From: an uncultured Bacteroidia bacterium
Lineage (GTDB): Bacteria > Bacteroidota > Bacteroidia > Bacteroidales > ML635J-15
Direction: 5' to 3'
Assembly: GCA_902776565.1 (NCBI GenBank)
Contig: CACYQN010000010.1
Location: 1-64,000 of the forward strand
Length of the DNA: 64,000 bases
The notes beneath the pieces are model-generated. The model had not been told where the DNA came from. It made no database searches and saw only the letters and a program-made list of their open reading frames with translations. Of this stretch, positions 1 to 8,600 are shown piece after piece (the stretch's first letter is position 1; every line of letters starts with the position of its first letter). Both the position numbers and the translations under genes were made by a program.

Positions 1-168
1 GAGTTCGCGTCGGCTTTCGGCGGCTATGGTGTCGAGGCAAAGCGACGACTTTCCCGAGCCTGAAACGCCGGTGAATACTGTTATCTGATGCTTTGGAATT
101 TCCAGCGAAACGTTCTTGAGGTTGTTTTCGGTGGCGTTGGTTATTGAGATGCTGTCTGCGTTGCGCAT
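1..168 (-). CDS. UvrA-like ABC ATPase, N-terminal fragment (cut by window edge)
   Basis: The 56 codons present begin at an ATG at 168 and run off the window. They contain a Walker A loop ([10 protein letters not shown]) preceded by [11 protein letters not shown], the arrangement at the N-terminus of UvrA-type excinuclease ATPases. The phrase DTIAAES after the P-loop is more typical of the short UvrA paralogues (UvrA2/DrrC-like, linked to drug tolerance) than of canonical UvrA; that subtype call is an inference from only 56 residues. It follows the MORN protein by 6 bp on the same strand, so it is probably the distal gene of that operon. Confidence 0.75.
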   Translation of the reverse strand, partial: MRNADSISITNATENNLKNVSLEIPKHQITVFTGVSGSGKSSLCLDTIAAESRREL

Positions 169-174
169 AGTTTT

Positions 175-1740
175 CTACTTTTTTCTTCCTGGCTTTTGAA
201 CCTTCACGTTGTCAATCTTAATCAAGTTTCCAAAACGATAAGTCCTTGTCATATAAATAGTTCCATCGGGATAATATTTGTACCAGACCTTATGTTTCAG
301 TCCTCCGCGATATTCACCGACGGTTTCAATCTGACCATTGGGATAGAGCCACTTGTGCAGTCCTATCGCATCGCCGTCGCGGAACGAGCCTGAAAAGCAT
401 AACTTGTTGCTGTCCACATAGTAGGATTTCCATTCACCAGACTTTTCATCCGACGAGTACGAGCCATATTCAATCACATCGCCGATATGCGATTCCCATT
501 CGCCAGTCTTCATCCCTTCGGAGTAATTGCCCTTAACAAGCAGATTTCCAATAGAATCGTATTCTTCGTATGCACCATCGAGAAGCCCGTCGTAGTAATT
601 TTCCATACGGCGTTTGGCTCCATTAGGATACAGCCACGTCCATTCGCCTACAGGCTTGTCGGCTTCGTACTCGCCTTCCATTTCGGGATTTCCGCTTGCA
701 TAGAAATACGACCAGTGCCCAGTTTTCTTGCCCTTGCGAAACTCACCTTCGGCATAGAAATAGTCCCAGTAGCCATCGTAGAGACGCCATTTGCCAGTAC
801 GTTTCCCGTTTTCATCATACATTCCTTCGCCAACAAGGACGCTTTCCGACGAATATTCCAGCGTTTTCTTCAAATTTCCGTTTTCGTCGTATTCCTTGTG
901 GATACCAATAGGCATATTGTGCATAAATGCGCCTTCGGTCTTCAGTTTTCCATTGTCGTAAAACGTTTTCTTGTACTCGGCAATTTCCACATCGGCTAAA
1001 GTCGTATCGTTCTCAACCGTAAAAGGCTTTCCATCGACAAAACGCTGTTCGTCAACCAACTTTCCCGACTGGTCGAAATTGCGCTGAACGCCATTGACTT
1101 TGCCGTTGTAATACTGTGTTTCGGTCTTTTTTGCGCCATTCTGGTAAAATTCCACCCAGCGACCTTGCTTCTGACCATTTTCATCGGTTCGGTTGACTTT
1201 CTGTGTTTGCACAAGATAGCCACGGCGGTAGGTTATTATGGAAATAATGGTGCTGTCGCTGTCGAACTCGTAGCCATCGCCGTCGCGCTTGTCGCCAACG
1301 TACTTATATACATACTGCAAATGTCCATCCTTGCTGTAGAAAAACGAATTCCCTTCGTGCGAACCATTCAGGAAAAGTTCCTTTGAATCAAGGTAATAGA
1401 CCTTCGCGGAATCGTCATTGTAGTAGAACTTATAGTTGTACGAAAAACCATTTTTCTTGCCGTCGCGGTAAGTGATTGACTTTTCAAGGTTTCCGTCTGG
1501 AGCATAGAAATTCCAGATGCTGTCGAGTTCGAACATTGTGCGTTTGCCTTCCGATTTCAGAGTGCCGTCCTCGTAGTAGCTTTTCCAGAATCCGTCAGGC
1601 TTGCCGTTTAGCATCTGCCCTTCGCTCGACACGGCACCGTTGGGATAGCGGTACTGCACAAATCCGTCGTTCTGCGCAAATGCGAACTGCACAAAGAGCA
1701 GGGAAAAAATCAAAGGCAATATCTTGGCGGAAAATCTCAT
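175..1740 (-). CDS. exported MORN-repeat-variant protein (YwqK-like)
   Basis: 521 residues. A signal peptide (about 1-22, ending FAFA before QNDG) is followed almost to the C-terminus by variant MORN units of the form YxxGxxxxxGxYxxGxxxGxWxxYY, roughly 20-24 residues each. Such arrays form extended beta-hairpin stacks and are common in Bacteroidetes envelope proteins; their partner is usually unknown. No sorting domain or lipobox is seen, so a periplasmic location is the simplest reading. The gene starts 3 bp after the stop of the deformylase-domain protein, which implies co-transcription and possibly a shared envelope role. No enzymatic motif is visible. Confidence 0.8.
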   Translation of the reverse strand: MRFSAKILPLIFSLLFVQFAFAQNDGFVQYRYPNGAVSSEGQMLNGKPDGFWKSYYEDGTLKSEGKRTMFELDSIWNFYAPDGNLEKSITYRDGKKNGFSYNYKFYYNDDSAKVYYLDSKELFLNGSHEGNSFFYSKDGHLQYVYKYVGDKRDGDGYEFDSDSTIISIITYRRGYLVQTQKVNRTDENGQKQGRWVEFYQNGAKKTETQYYNGKVNGVQRNFDQSGKLVDEQRFVDGKPFTVENDTTLADVEIAEYKKTFYDNGKLKTEGAFMHNMPIGIHKEYDENGNLKKTLEYSSESVLVGEGMYDENGKRTGKWRLYDGYWDYFYAEGEFRKGKKTGHWSYFYASGNPEMEGEYEADKPVGEWTWLYPNGAKRRMENYYDGLLDGAYEEYDSIGNLLVKGNYSEGMKTGEWESHIGDVIEYGSYSSDEKSGEWKSYYVDSNKLCFSGSFRDGDAIGLHKWLYPNGQIETVGEYRGGLKHKVWYKYYPDGTIYMTRTYRFGNLIKIDNVKVQKPGRKK

Positions 1741-1743
1741 TAA

Positions 1744-3309
1744 TTAACGAATTTCTGGTAACCCTTCGTATGAATCGCCTTCTATGATTGTGTATTTGAA
1801 AGCATTTTCCTCAACTTGACGGTCGAAGAACATAATGGCGTTCAGGTGGTCGATTTCGTGCTGGAATATGTGTGCAGTGTATTGCTGGTTGATTTTTTCC
1901 TCGTGGAACACTCCATCAACATCATAATAAGTAACTTTCACCCAAGTAGCACGGTACGAAAATTCGCCAATTTCCGGGTAATTGCTACCGCTTGGCACAG
2001 AAAGGCAACCGTCGCTGCGACGTACAACCGAATCGGAATATTCCACAATCTGCGGATTGAAATAGTATTCCCACGGATGGCTTGCAAAAATGCCAGAACC
2101 TTCAGTCTTGTCCCAGCGTTGCAAGCATACCACCTTGCGGTTTATGCCCACCTGCGGAGCCGCTATGCCAACGCCTGTTGTCCTTGCCGCCTGATACATC
2201 CTTTCTGCCAAATAGTTCCAGATTGTATCTTCCAAATTGACATTTATTGACTGTGTACGCAAAATTGCCGAGTCGGGTTGTTCGAAAATGTTGAGAATGC
2301 GCAGATTAGTGGTTTCGGCAGTTGCTGTTTCGTATTCTGCATCGGTAACGTGGCGGGCAGGTGAAAATGCGTAAAGCATATTCACATCCGATACACCACA
2401 ATCGTTGTAAGCCCAGACATATATACGATAACTGCTGCTCGAATCTATTGGTTGTCCGTATGTTACAGCAGTTGTTGTTCCCAAATCCACAGCCGATTCG
2501 TAATTGTTTGAATAGCAATATTTGTAACCGTCGGCACCTTCAACTGGCTGCCAGGTCCAGCTAATCAAGTCCATATTGCACACGCTGTCGTAGTTGGAAA
2601 TAAGGTCGGGTCGGATGTTCTGTATTCCTGTGAAATCGAACAGATACTGGGTGCTTGCCGTCGGATTGTCGGTTTGTTCGCGCGAAATGACCTCGCCACA
2701 CGAGTTGGAATACATCGTAAAACGAAGCTGGTCACCGCTATGGAAGACAAAACCTCCATTTGAAAGCAGTGATTTAGACTGGATAACCGAAGTTTTACCG
2801 ATGCTTTGGATAGAACAGCGAGAAGAAGTGTCGCCAGTGTTCACAACCGACAGCGAAGCCTTGGCACCATCGCACGACAAGGTTACAATGGCATTGCGTG
2901 GACTTCCGAAAACCTTGAAGTTGTTGTAGCCGTATTCTACAGCAAAATCGCCAGTACAGCAAAGTCTTCCGCTGGTATCATAAAGGCTTACCTTTACTTT
3001 CTTGTTTGGTACAAAGGCACATACGCAAACCGAATTGTCGGTAGCATCAAAATGCCACGATTCGGCGCGAAGATTCCCCTCGTCCTTATGCTCGTCTTCT
3101 ATCCCTGCCAAAATAAAAACTTTCAGCGATGCCGTCGGTGAATACAGCATTGTATCGCACTGCGACGACAAATTTTCAACATATATGCTGTCGGCGGAAA
3201 GCTGAGAACCACTCTGGTTCATGGCAAAGCTGAAAGTAACCATAGCCCTTTGTGCAAACGAAAACACTGGTGCAAGTACCAATATTGCAATAATAAACAA
3301 TCTGTTCAT
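1744..3309 (-). CDS. exported protein with C-terminal peptide deformylase domain
   Basis: 521 residues from the ATG at 3309; an in-frame ATG 7 codons upstream exists, but the signal peptide (MNRLFIIAIL.., ending SFAQ) fits this start. The first ~330 residues are beta-rich with a fibronectin-like stretch (about 245-315) and match no enzyme I know. The last ~180 residues are a peptide deformylase: motif I GVGIAAPQ (379-386), motif II DGCLS with metal-ligand Cys435, and motif III HEIDH (484-488), which supplies two metal-ligand His and the catalytic Glu. Motif II has Asp where the family usually has Glu. Cytosolic deformylases are ~160-190 residues without a leader, so an exported fused version is unusual. 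There is no T9SS sorting domain. It lies downstream of the deiminase and directly upstream of the MORN gene. Confidence 0.85.
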   Translation of the reverse strand: MNRLFIIAILVLAPVFSFAQRAMVTFSFAMNQSGSQLSADSIYVENLSSQCDTMLYSPTASLKVFILAGIEDEHKDEGNLRAESWHFDATDNSVCVCAFVPNKKVKVSLYDTSGRLCCTGDFAVEYGYNNFKVFGSPRNAIVTLSCDGAKASLSVVNTGDTSSRCSIQSIGKTSVIQSKSLLSNGGFVFHSGDQLRFTMYSNSCGEVISREQTDNPTASTQYLFDFTGIQNIRPDLISNYDSVCNMDLISWTWQPVEGADGYKYCYSNNYESAVDLGTTTAVTYGQPIDSSSSYRIYVWAYNDCGVSDVNMLYAFSPARHVTDAEYETATAETTNLRILNIFEQPDSAILRTQSINVNLEDTIWNYLAERMYQAARTTGVGIAAPQVGINRKVVCLQRWDKTEGSGIFASHPWEYYFNPQIVEYSDSVVRRSDGCLSVPSGSNYPEIGEFSYRATWVKVTYYDVDGVFHEEKINQQYTAHIFQHEIDHLNAIMFFDRQVEENAFKYTIIEGDSYEGLPEIR

Positions 3310-3367
3310 AATAGAATTTTTAGGAAACAAAGATAAGTAAAAAAATTAAAATCAGAAAAAGGAGTAC

Positions 3368-3571
3368 GTCATTCCGCAAAACAGGACGAACAGCATAAGA
3401 TACGTTGCTTGTGAGTCCGTTTATGCGGTACCTTCAGCTCGGCGTAGCCAATCTCCCATTAGTACTCGAAGGAGATTACGGATAGCAGTCTTCTCAACGC
3501 TCTCCGTAACGTATCGCGTGTTACGACTAGCTTCCGTACCTTTAGCTCACGCAGCGAAGCAAGTAAATGAC
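3368..3571. repeat. dispersed GTCATTCCGCAA element, copy 1
   Basis: Begins GTCATTCCGCAA and ends AAGTAAATGAC, giving short imperfect inverted ends. Inside are blocks shared with other copies, such as CGCGTGTTACGACTAGCTTC and TTTAGCTCACGCAGCGAAGC. It ends one base before the stop codon of the deiminase gene and fills most of the spacer to the deformylase-domain gene. No ORF of its own. Confidence 0.8.
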
Positions 3572-3572
3572 A

Positions 3573-5300
3573 TTATTGTCTCATAAACTTGCAAGTGTAT
3601 GCATTGTTTGCATTGTACATTCTTACAAAGTACAGTCCTGCCGACAAGTCGGAAATGTCAACGCAAGCACCTTCCCACTTCGACGAAGCATCGGTAACAA
3701 GTGTTTTCACAACAGCGCCCTGCTGGTTGATGATTTCAACGCTGTATCTGCCTTCGTCAACATTGTTTGAAATGAAATAAAGCACTTCGGTCGCGGGATT
3801 CGGGAAACACTTGATATAGCCGTTTTCTGTTGCAAGACTTATTGTTGAGGGATTTCCGTCTGGCTCAACGACAAACACGTGCGGGTCGGGTTCGCCGATG
3901 TATGGATGTGTCTGAACTTGTCCGAACTCGGTTTCCGCCTTTATGTAGTACGAAACTTTCTGTCCGCGCTGCAGTCCGTCAAAGGTAAACGAATATTCAT
4001 CGTCAGAAACGTTTGTCATTGCTTCCGAGATGTATTCTCCATCGTCAATCTTGAAGAAAACTTCGGCACTTGTGATAGCACCGCCATTGCCGAGAGTGTA
4101 GATGTCGGCAGTGATTGTGTACGACTCGGCATATTCCACTGTGTCGAGGATAGGGTAGTGGGCAATACGAAGCATATCGAAGCGCGGTACTTCGTGAGTA
4201 CGGCAGTGCAAAGCATCGGTCCCTTCCCACGGAGCACTGCTGATAGGGGTGAAGCCAATGACCTCGTAGCCCGGCATTGCTTCCTCGTAAACAGCCTTTG
4301 CGTTGGCATTGTTGGTTGCATCGTTGTTGGGGAAAGCGAGGTAAACTTTTTTATTAAGTATAAGCGAGTTGGAATAAGGTTGGCTGTTGGGGCTGTATGT
4401 ACGATAAACCCTGTACTTGTTACCGTAGGAACTTGTCTGATTTGCCCAGTAGTCGGCCATAGCTTCGTAGGCGGCGTACTGCGAACTTGATGTCGGCACT
4501 CTTGTGATTACAATCTTGTCAACATCAATGAATTTGCCCCAGCAGTCGATGTGTGCAATGTAGTCGTTCAGCGGGTCGTCGAGGTGCATATAGTTTGTGA
4601 TGCCAAGGTAATTCTTAAAAATTGTGTCGAGTTGTGCTGGAGTGTAGGTGTATCCGTCTTCTGAATTTTCGACATCCAAAGATGCTGAGCATGATGCAGC
4701 AACGCCAAGTCCATCAGTCATGTAGTTTCCGCCAGTATGCACTACATTCATACCAAAAACTGGCTTGTCGAAATAGGAGCCGAAATAATTTGTAATTTCA
4801 TCATCGTTTGGGCGCGGACGGTTGTAAACATAGTCAATCATTCCCACCTGCTTGTCTCCGTATTCGATAAACCACGGGCTGTAGTCGCGGCACCAGTACG
4901 AATCTATGCTGTGGCTTACGAATTTCAAGTGATTCATATTTACTCCGTTGTTCTGCAAGGTTGTCCTTACCGACGATTGGTTATTTGATGCACATATAAG
5001 GTAAACAGTATCTTCCTGCGACAATTCTGCAATCAGCGAATATGGTACGCCAAAACTTACGCCATTGCCCCAATAGCTAGAAGGGGCAGCTACAATTACG
5101 CCCTGATTCGGTTCAAATTCGGCTATGCTTCGCGGATTCTCGGGCGGTGCGGTTACAATAAGGTCGCGGGTATTTTTCTGCGAAGAAAGTTCTTCCCAGC
5201 GTAAAGCGTGGTATTTGCCACGTAGTTCCTGCGGAATTTCCTGAGCAAAAATTACTGAAACACATAAAATTGCAATGACTGATAATATTACATTCTTCAT
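3573..5300 (-). CDS. secreted peptidylarginine deiminase (PPAD-like), T9SS cargo
   Basis: 575 residues. Signal peptide (1-20, SVIFAQ), catalytic domain (~45-375), Ig-like domain (~380-470) and T9SS sorting domain (~490-575, CFPNPATEVLYF..). This is the layout of Porphyromonas gingivalis PPAD (about 556 residues). PPAD catalytic residues have counterparts: Asp139 in WCRDYSPWF (PPAD Asp130), His250/Asp252 in HIDCWGK (236/238), Asn311 (297) and nucleophile Cys366 in ALHCRTHE (351). Arg161/Arg163 in YNRPRP lie exactly 22 and 24 residues after the Asp, as PPAD Arg152/Arg154 do; those two arginines bind the free carboxylate of a C-terminal Arg. Plain agmatine deiminase is therefore less likely. Copies of one dispersed repeat sit on both sides of the gene. 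No canonical -7 box is seen in the 40 bp upstream. Confidence 0.92.
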   Translation of the reverse strand: MKNVILSVIAILCVSVIFAQEIPQELRGKYHALRWEELSSQKNTRDLIVTAPPENPRSIAEFEPNQGVIVAAPSSYWGNGVSFGVPYSLIAELSQEDTVYLICASNNQSSVRTTLQNNGVNMNHLKFVSHSIDSYWCRDYSPWFIEYGDKQVGMIDYVYNRPRPNDDEITNYFGSYFDKPVFGMNVVHTGGNYMTDGLGVAASCSASLDVENSEDGYTYTPAQLDTIFKNYLGITNYMHLDDPLNDYIAHIDCWGKFIDVDKIVITRVPTSSSQYAAYEAMADYWANQTSSYGNKYRVYRTYSPNSQPYSNSLILNKKVYLAFPNNDATNNANAKAVYEEAMPGYEVIGFTPISSAPWEGTDALHCRTHEVPRFDMLRIAHYPILDTVEYAESYTITADIYTLGNGGAITSAEVFFKIDDGEYISEAMTNVSDDEYSFTFDGLQRGQKVSYYIKAETEFGQVQTHPYIGEPDPHVFVVEPDGNPSTISLATENGYIKCFPNPATEVLYFISNNVDEGRYSVEIINQQGAVVKTLVTDASSKWEGACVDISDLSAGLYFVRMYNANNAYTCKFMRQ

Positions 5301-5340
5301 ATTTTGACTATTTATATCTATTGTCTACTAAAAAAGGAAC

Positions 5341-5577
5341 GTCATTCCACAACCTTTAGCTCACGCAGCGAAGCAAGTAAAGCAGAGTGAACCGACTAAG
5401 GAACGTGTCGTGTGAACTCGCTTATGCGGTACCTTCAGCTCGGCGTAGCCAATCTCCCATTAGTACTCAAAGGAGATTGCTCGCATGCTTCGCGAGGTTG
5501 CAAGCAACGTTTCGGATAGCAGTCTTCACAACGCTCCCCGTTCCGTATCGCGTGTTACGACTAGCTTCCGAAATGAC
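5341..5577. repeat. dispersed GTCATTCCGCAA element, copy 2
   Basis: Starts GTCATTCC and ends GGAAGCTAG-type sequence read in reverse (CTAGCTTCCGAAATGAC on the plus strand). It shares with copy 1, in the same orientation, the block around TTATGCGGTACCTTCAGCTC and CCAATCTCCCATTAGTACTC. It lies 40 bp upstream of the deiminase start, so this gene is bracketed by two same-direction copies. Confidence 0.8.
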
Positions 5578-5625
5578 AAGTTTTGATATGCATTGTTTTA
5601 ATTTTAAGCGGTTACTGATAATTAA

Positions 5626-5655
5626 AATGGCACTGTGCTTTTGCGCAATGCCATT
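5626..5655 (-). terminator. possible terminator of the C25 protease gene
   Basis: AATGGCA and TGCCATT arms enclose an inner TGTGC/GCGCA stem. On the minus strand the hairpin is followed by TTTTAATTAT, a weak T-tract. It sits 18 bp past the protease stop codon, which suits termination. Confidence 0.4.
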
Positions 5656-5672
5656 ATGGAGAAAATCAAATG

Positions 5673-8600
5673 TTATCGTACGATTGATAAATTCCTTGTT
5701 ATCATTGAATTGCCGATGTTTGCCTTGACTATGTACATGCCAGCCTTCAGGTCGGAAATGTTGATTGACATGAGGTTTTCGCCCGACTGCATATTGGTTC
5801 TGTCGATAGTCTTGACCAACTGTCCTACAGCATTGTAAATTTCAATTGAAACGTTGCTGTCTTCGGTAAGGTTGATATTAATATAGGTATTGTCGCTTGA
5901 TGGGTTAGGGTAGATTGAAACGTCATTCTTTGAAGTTCCGTTCAGACCGATTGCATTTGTTGAGAAATGAGCGACGTATGTTACATTTTCTGTTGCAACA
6001 ATTTGGCGCGGATTGTCGGTGTTGCCGTCACTCCAAGAAATGAAATTGTGACCTTCTGCGGGAAGAGCCTCAATGGTTACGTTTGCATTTGCTTCGTAAA
6101 CGCCGCTGCCAGTAACAGTGCCGTGTTCTTCGTTGTCGCTAACTGCATTTATTACAATGCCAGAAGTCATACTTCCTAATTTTGGGAAAGTAATATTGTC
6201 AATCCAAGCGCAGTCGCTACCGCCGGTAGTATTGACATCCTTTACATACGACCACTTAAGTGTGTGGATTCCTGCGGTTACAGGATAAGTCTGAAGGCTC
6301 CAGTTGTCGCTTGTTCCTGCCCATTGTCCCTTCATTTCACCGTCAACGTAGAAGGCAAGGTAGTCGTAGTAATTTGTTCCGCTTGACCACCAGCTTGAAC
6401 CTGGATTTTCGCTCGAAACCTTCTTGTAGAACGATACGTTTCCATTGTCAAGAACATTGATGGTAATGACAAGGTCGGTGTTAGCGTTGTTTCCTATGGC
6501 ACCTGATTTTGCGCAGTATTGACCTGCGTATGCACCGGTAGAAACAATTGTCCAGCGGACCGAACTGCTGTTTTGCCAAGCGTAGGTGTTGAAGCTGTTG
6601 CTTTCCCAGTCTTCCATTTGGGATACGAGCGCAATATCTATTATCATGCCGTCCATATATGCTCCCGAAACAGCATAGACAGAGAAAGTAGCATTTGATT
6701 CCGATAATGTTTCGGCAGCCGTTGCAAGGAATTCTATGTTTTGTGATGCGCCAGCGTTTACCACAGGCACGTCAACTGCTTCCGAAACGATTGTTATACC
6801 TTCTGTCATGCAGCCTAATCTTGCACTTCCTGCAGCAAGAGGAGCGTGACCGTTGTTAGATACCTTGAAGATGAGCTTTACGGTTTCTCCTGCATCAAAA
6901 GCACCATTGTTGTTGCCACCTTCCGAGTCATTTATGCGTACAAAGGCAATCTGTGGTTTCGGTGCGTTTATGGTTATCGAGAATTCTCCGCTTCTCGTAT
7001 CAAGGTTGTCGCCCGATATGCTATACGACATCGGGATAACAGTTTGGTCTTCAATGCCGTCGCGAACCGAAAAAGTGAATGCATCTTCCTTTGTCGTTGT
7101 GCTGTTTGCTGCAATGTCGCCAAACGATTCGTTGTTGTCGCTTATTGTAACGTCGTTGCTCGTTGAAGAGATTTCCAAACTTACATTGCTGGCAGTTTCA
7201 ACGCCTACATTATTTAAGGTATAGTTCAACTTGATTGTTTCGCCGTTGTCAACAGCGCCATTGTTGTTGCCTTCGTTGTCGTTGATAGTGTAGCCACCAT
7301 TTACCATGTATGGACCTTCGGGAACAATCACCATTATTTCTGCTTGATAAGTTACCTTGTTGTAGGCTGTTGCAGTAAGTTTTACGGTGCAAGGTTCTTC
7401 TATTGCGGAGAGGTCGATTGTTGCAGTTCCGTTGTTGGCATAGCCAGCACCGAGGATTACAACTTCGCCGTTAACTACCCTTGTGATTGCAATAAGGGTT
7501 TCGTCTGCATTGCTATTTACTTCGATTTCGTTCTGACCTACGGTAAGTGCGCTTGGATGAGAAACTGTCATTTCCTGCGGAGTCTTGCTGCGGAACATTG
7601 TTGACGGGTCGCCGAAGATAGTCCATGTATCGGCAGTGCCGGGTCCATCGCCATCATTACCAGAACTTGGATGGTCTTGAATCATACGGAAATATCCATT
7701 GAACGTAATACCTCCGATAGTTCTTTTGATGTTGTTGTTCAACGATTCGGTGATGATGTCAACCATTTCGTCCTGAGCGGTCATTGGCGGAGTCCAGTCC
7801 TGATTGATTGTAGAACCGAGGAATGCAAGTGCGCCAGTAGGATTTCCGTTCTTGCTTGCGCGAAGCCAAGCCTCTGCAAAGCAAGTATTTCCGTTGAAGT
7901 CGCCATTAACACAAGCAACACTTATTATAAATGGGAGTTTGTTTTCATTTGTAAGAGCGTTGACATGAGTGTTTGTATATCCGGTACTTGCCCATTCCTG
8001 CGTGTCTCCGTGACCAATGTAGCAACCAAGTCCAACTCCATTGTTGAAGGCTGCCGATGTCGCAGCGACATCTGAAGTGTAGCTGTATTGCTGAGAAACT
8101 TGGTTTACACGTGTTACCGTATAGCCGTAGTTTTCGAGGTCGGTCTGTATGAAGCCCATGTGCTGCATATCGCTTTCGGCTCCATTGCCTTGGTTGTGAC
8201 CTTGTCCTGCACCTTCGTTGGATGCACTGCCGTAGGCATTCGAAAGCCAAGTTGCGCCTGTGGTGAGTTCTTTTTCGTAATTTATAACCTTACGAACCAT
8301 ATTTTGTATATGGGCGACCGATTCTCCTGAGAACCTGCCTATGAAAGCATCTGCATAATGGTCATTACCAACAAGATAAGCATATTTATTGTCGGAATTG
8401 GCCGAACTTGTTCCGCTGGTTGGAACATCGGCGGCATCACCTACAAGAAGAATGTAGGCAAGGTCGCTGTGGTTGCTGAAATAGTTGGTAATGTATGTCT
8501 GCACGTTTGCGGCAGTTGTACCTACTGCGCTCATAAGAACCATTTCGGTTTCGATGCCTTTTTCACGCTTCCAGTTTATGAAGTCTGTCATAGCCGACTG

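Noticed and set aside
487..999. Plus-strand ORF of 170 residues opposite the MORN gene
   Set aside because: Antisense shadow of the repeat-rich MORN coding sequence; composition is repetitive and no family is recognisable.
3573..5300. Reading the deiminase as agmatine deiminase (AguA)
   Set aside because: Signal peptide, Ig-like and sorting domains and the paired arginines at PPAD spacing favour the peptidyl enzyme.
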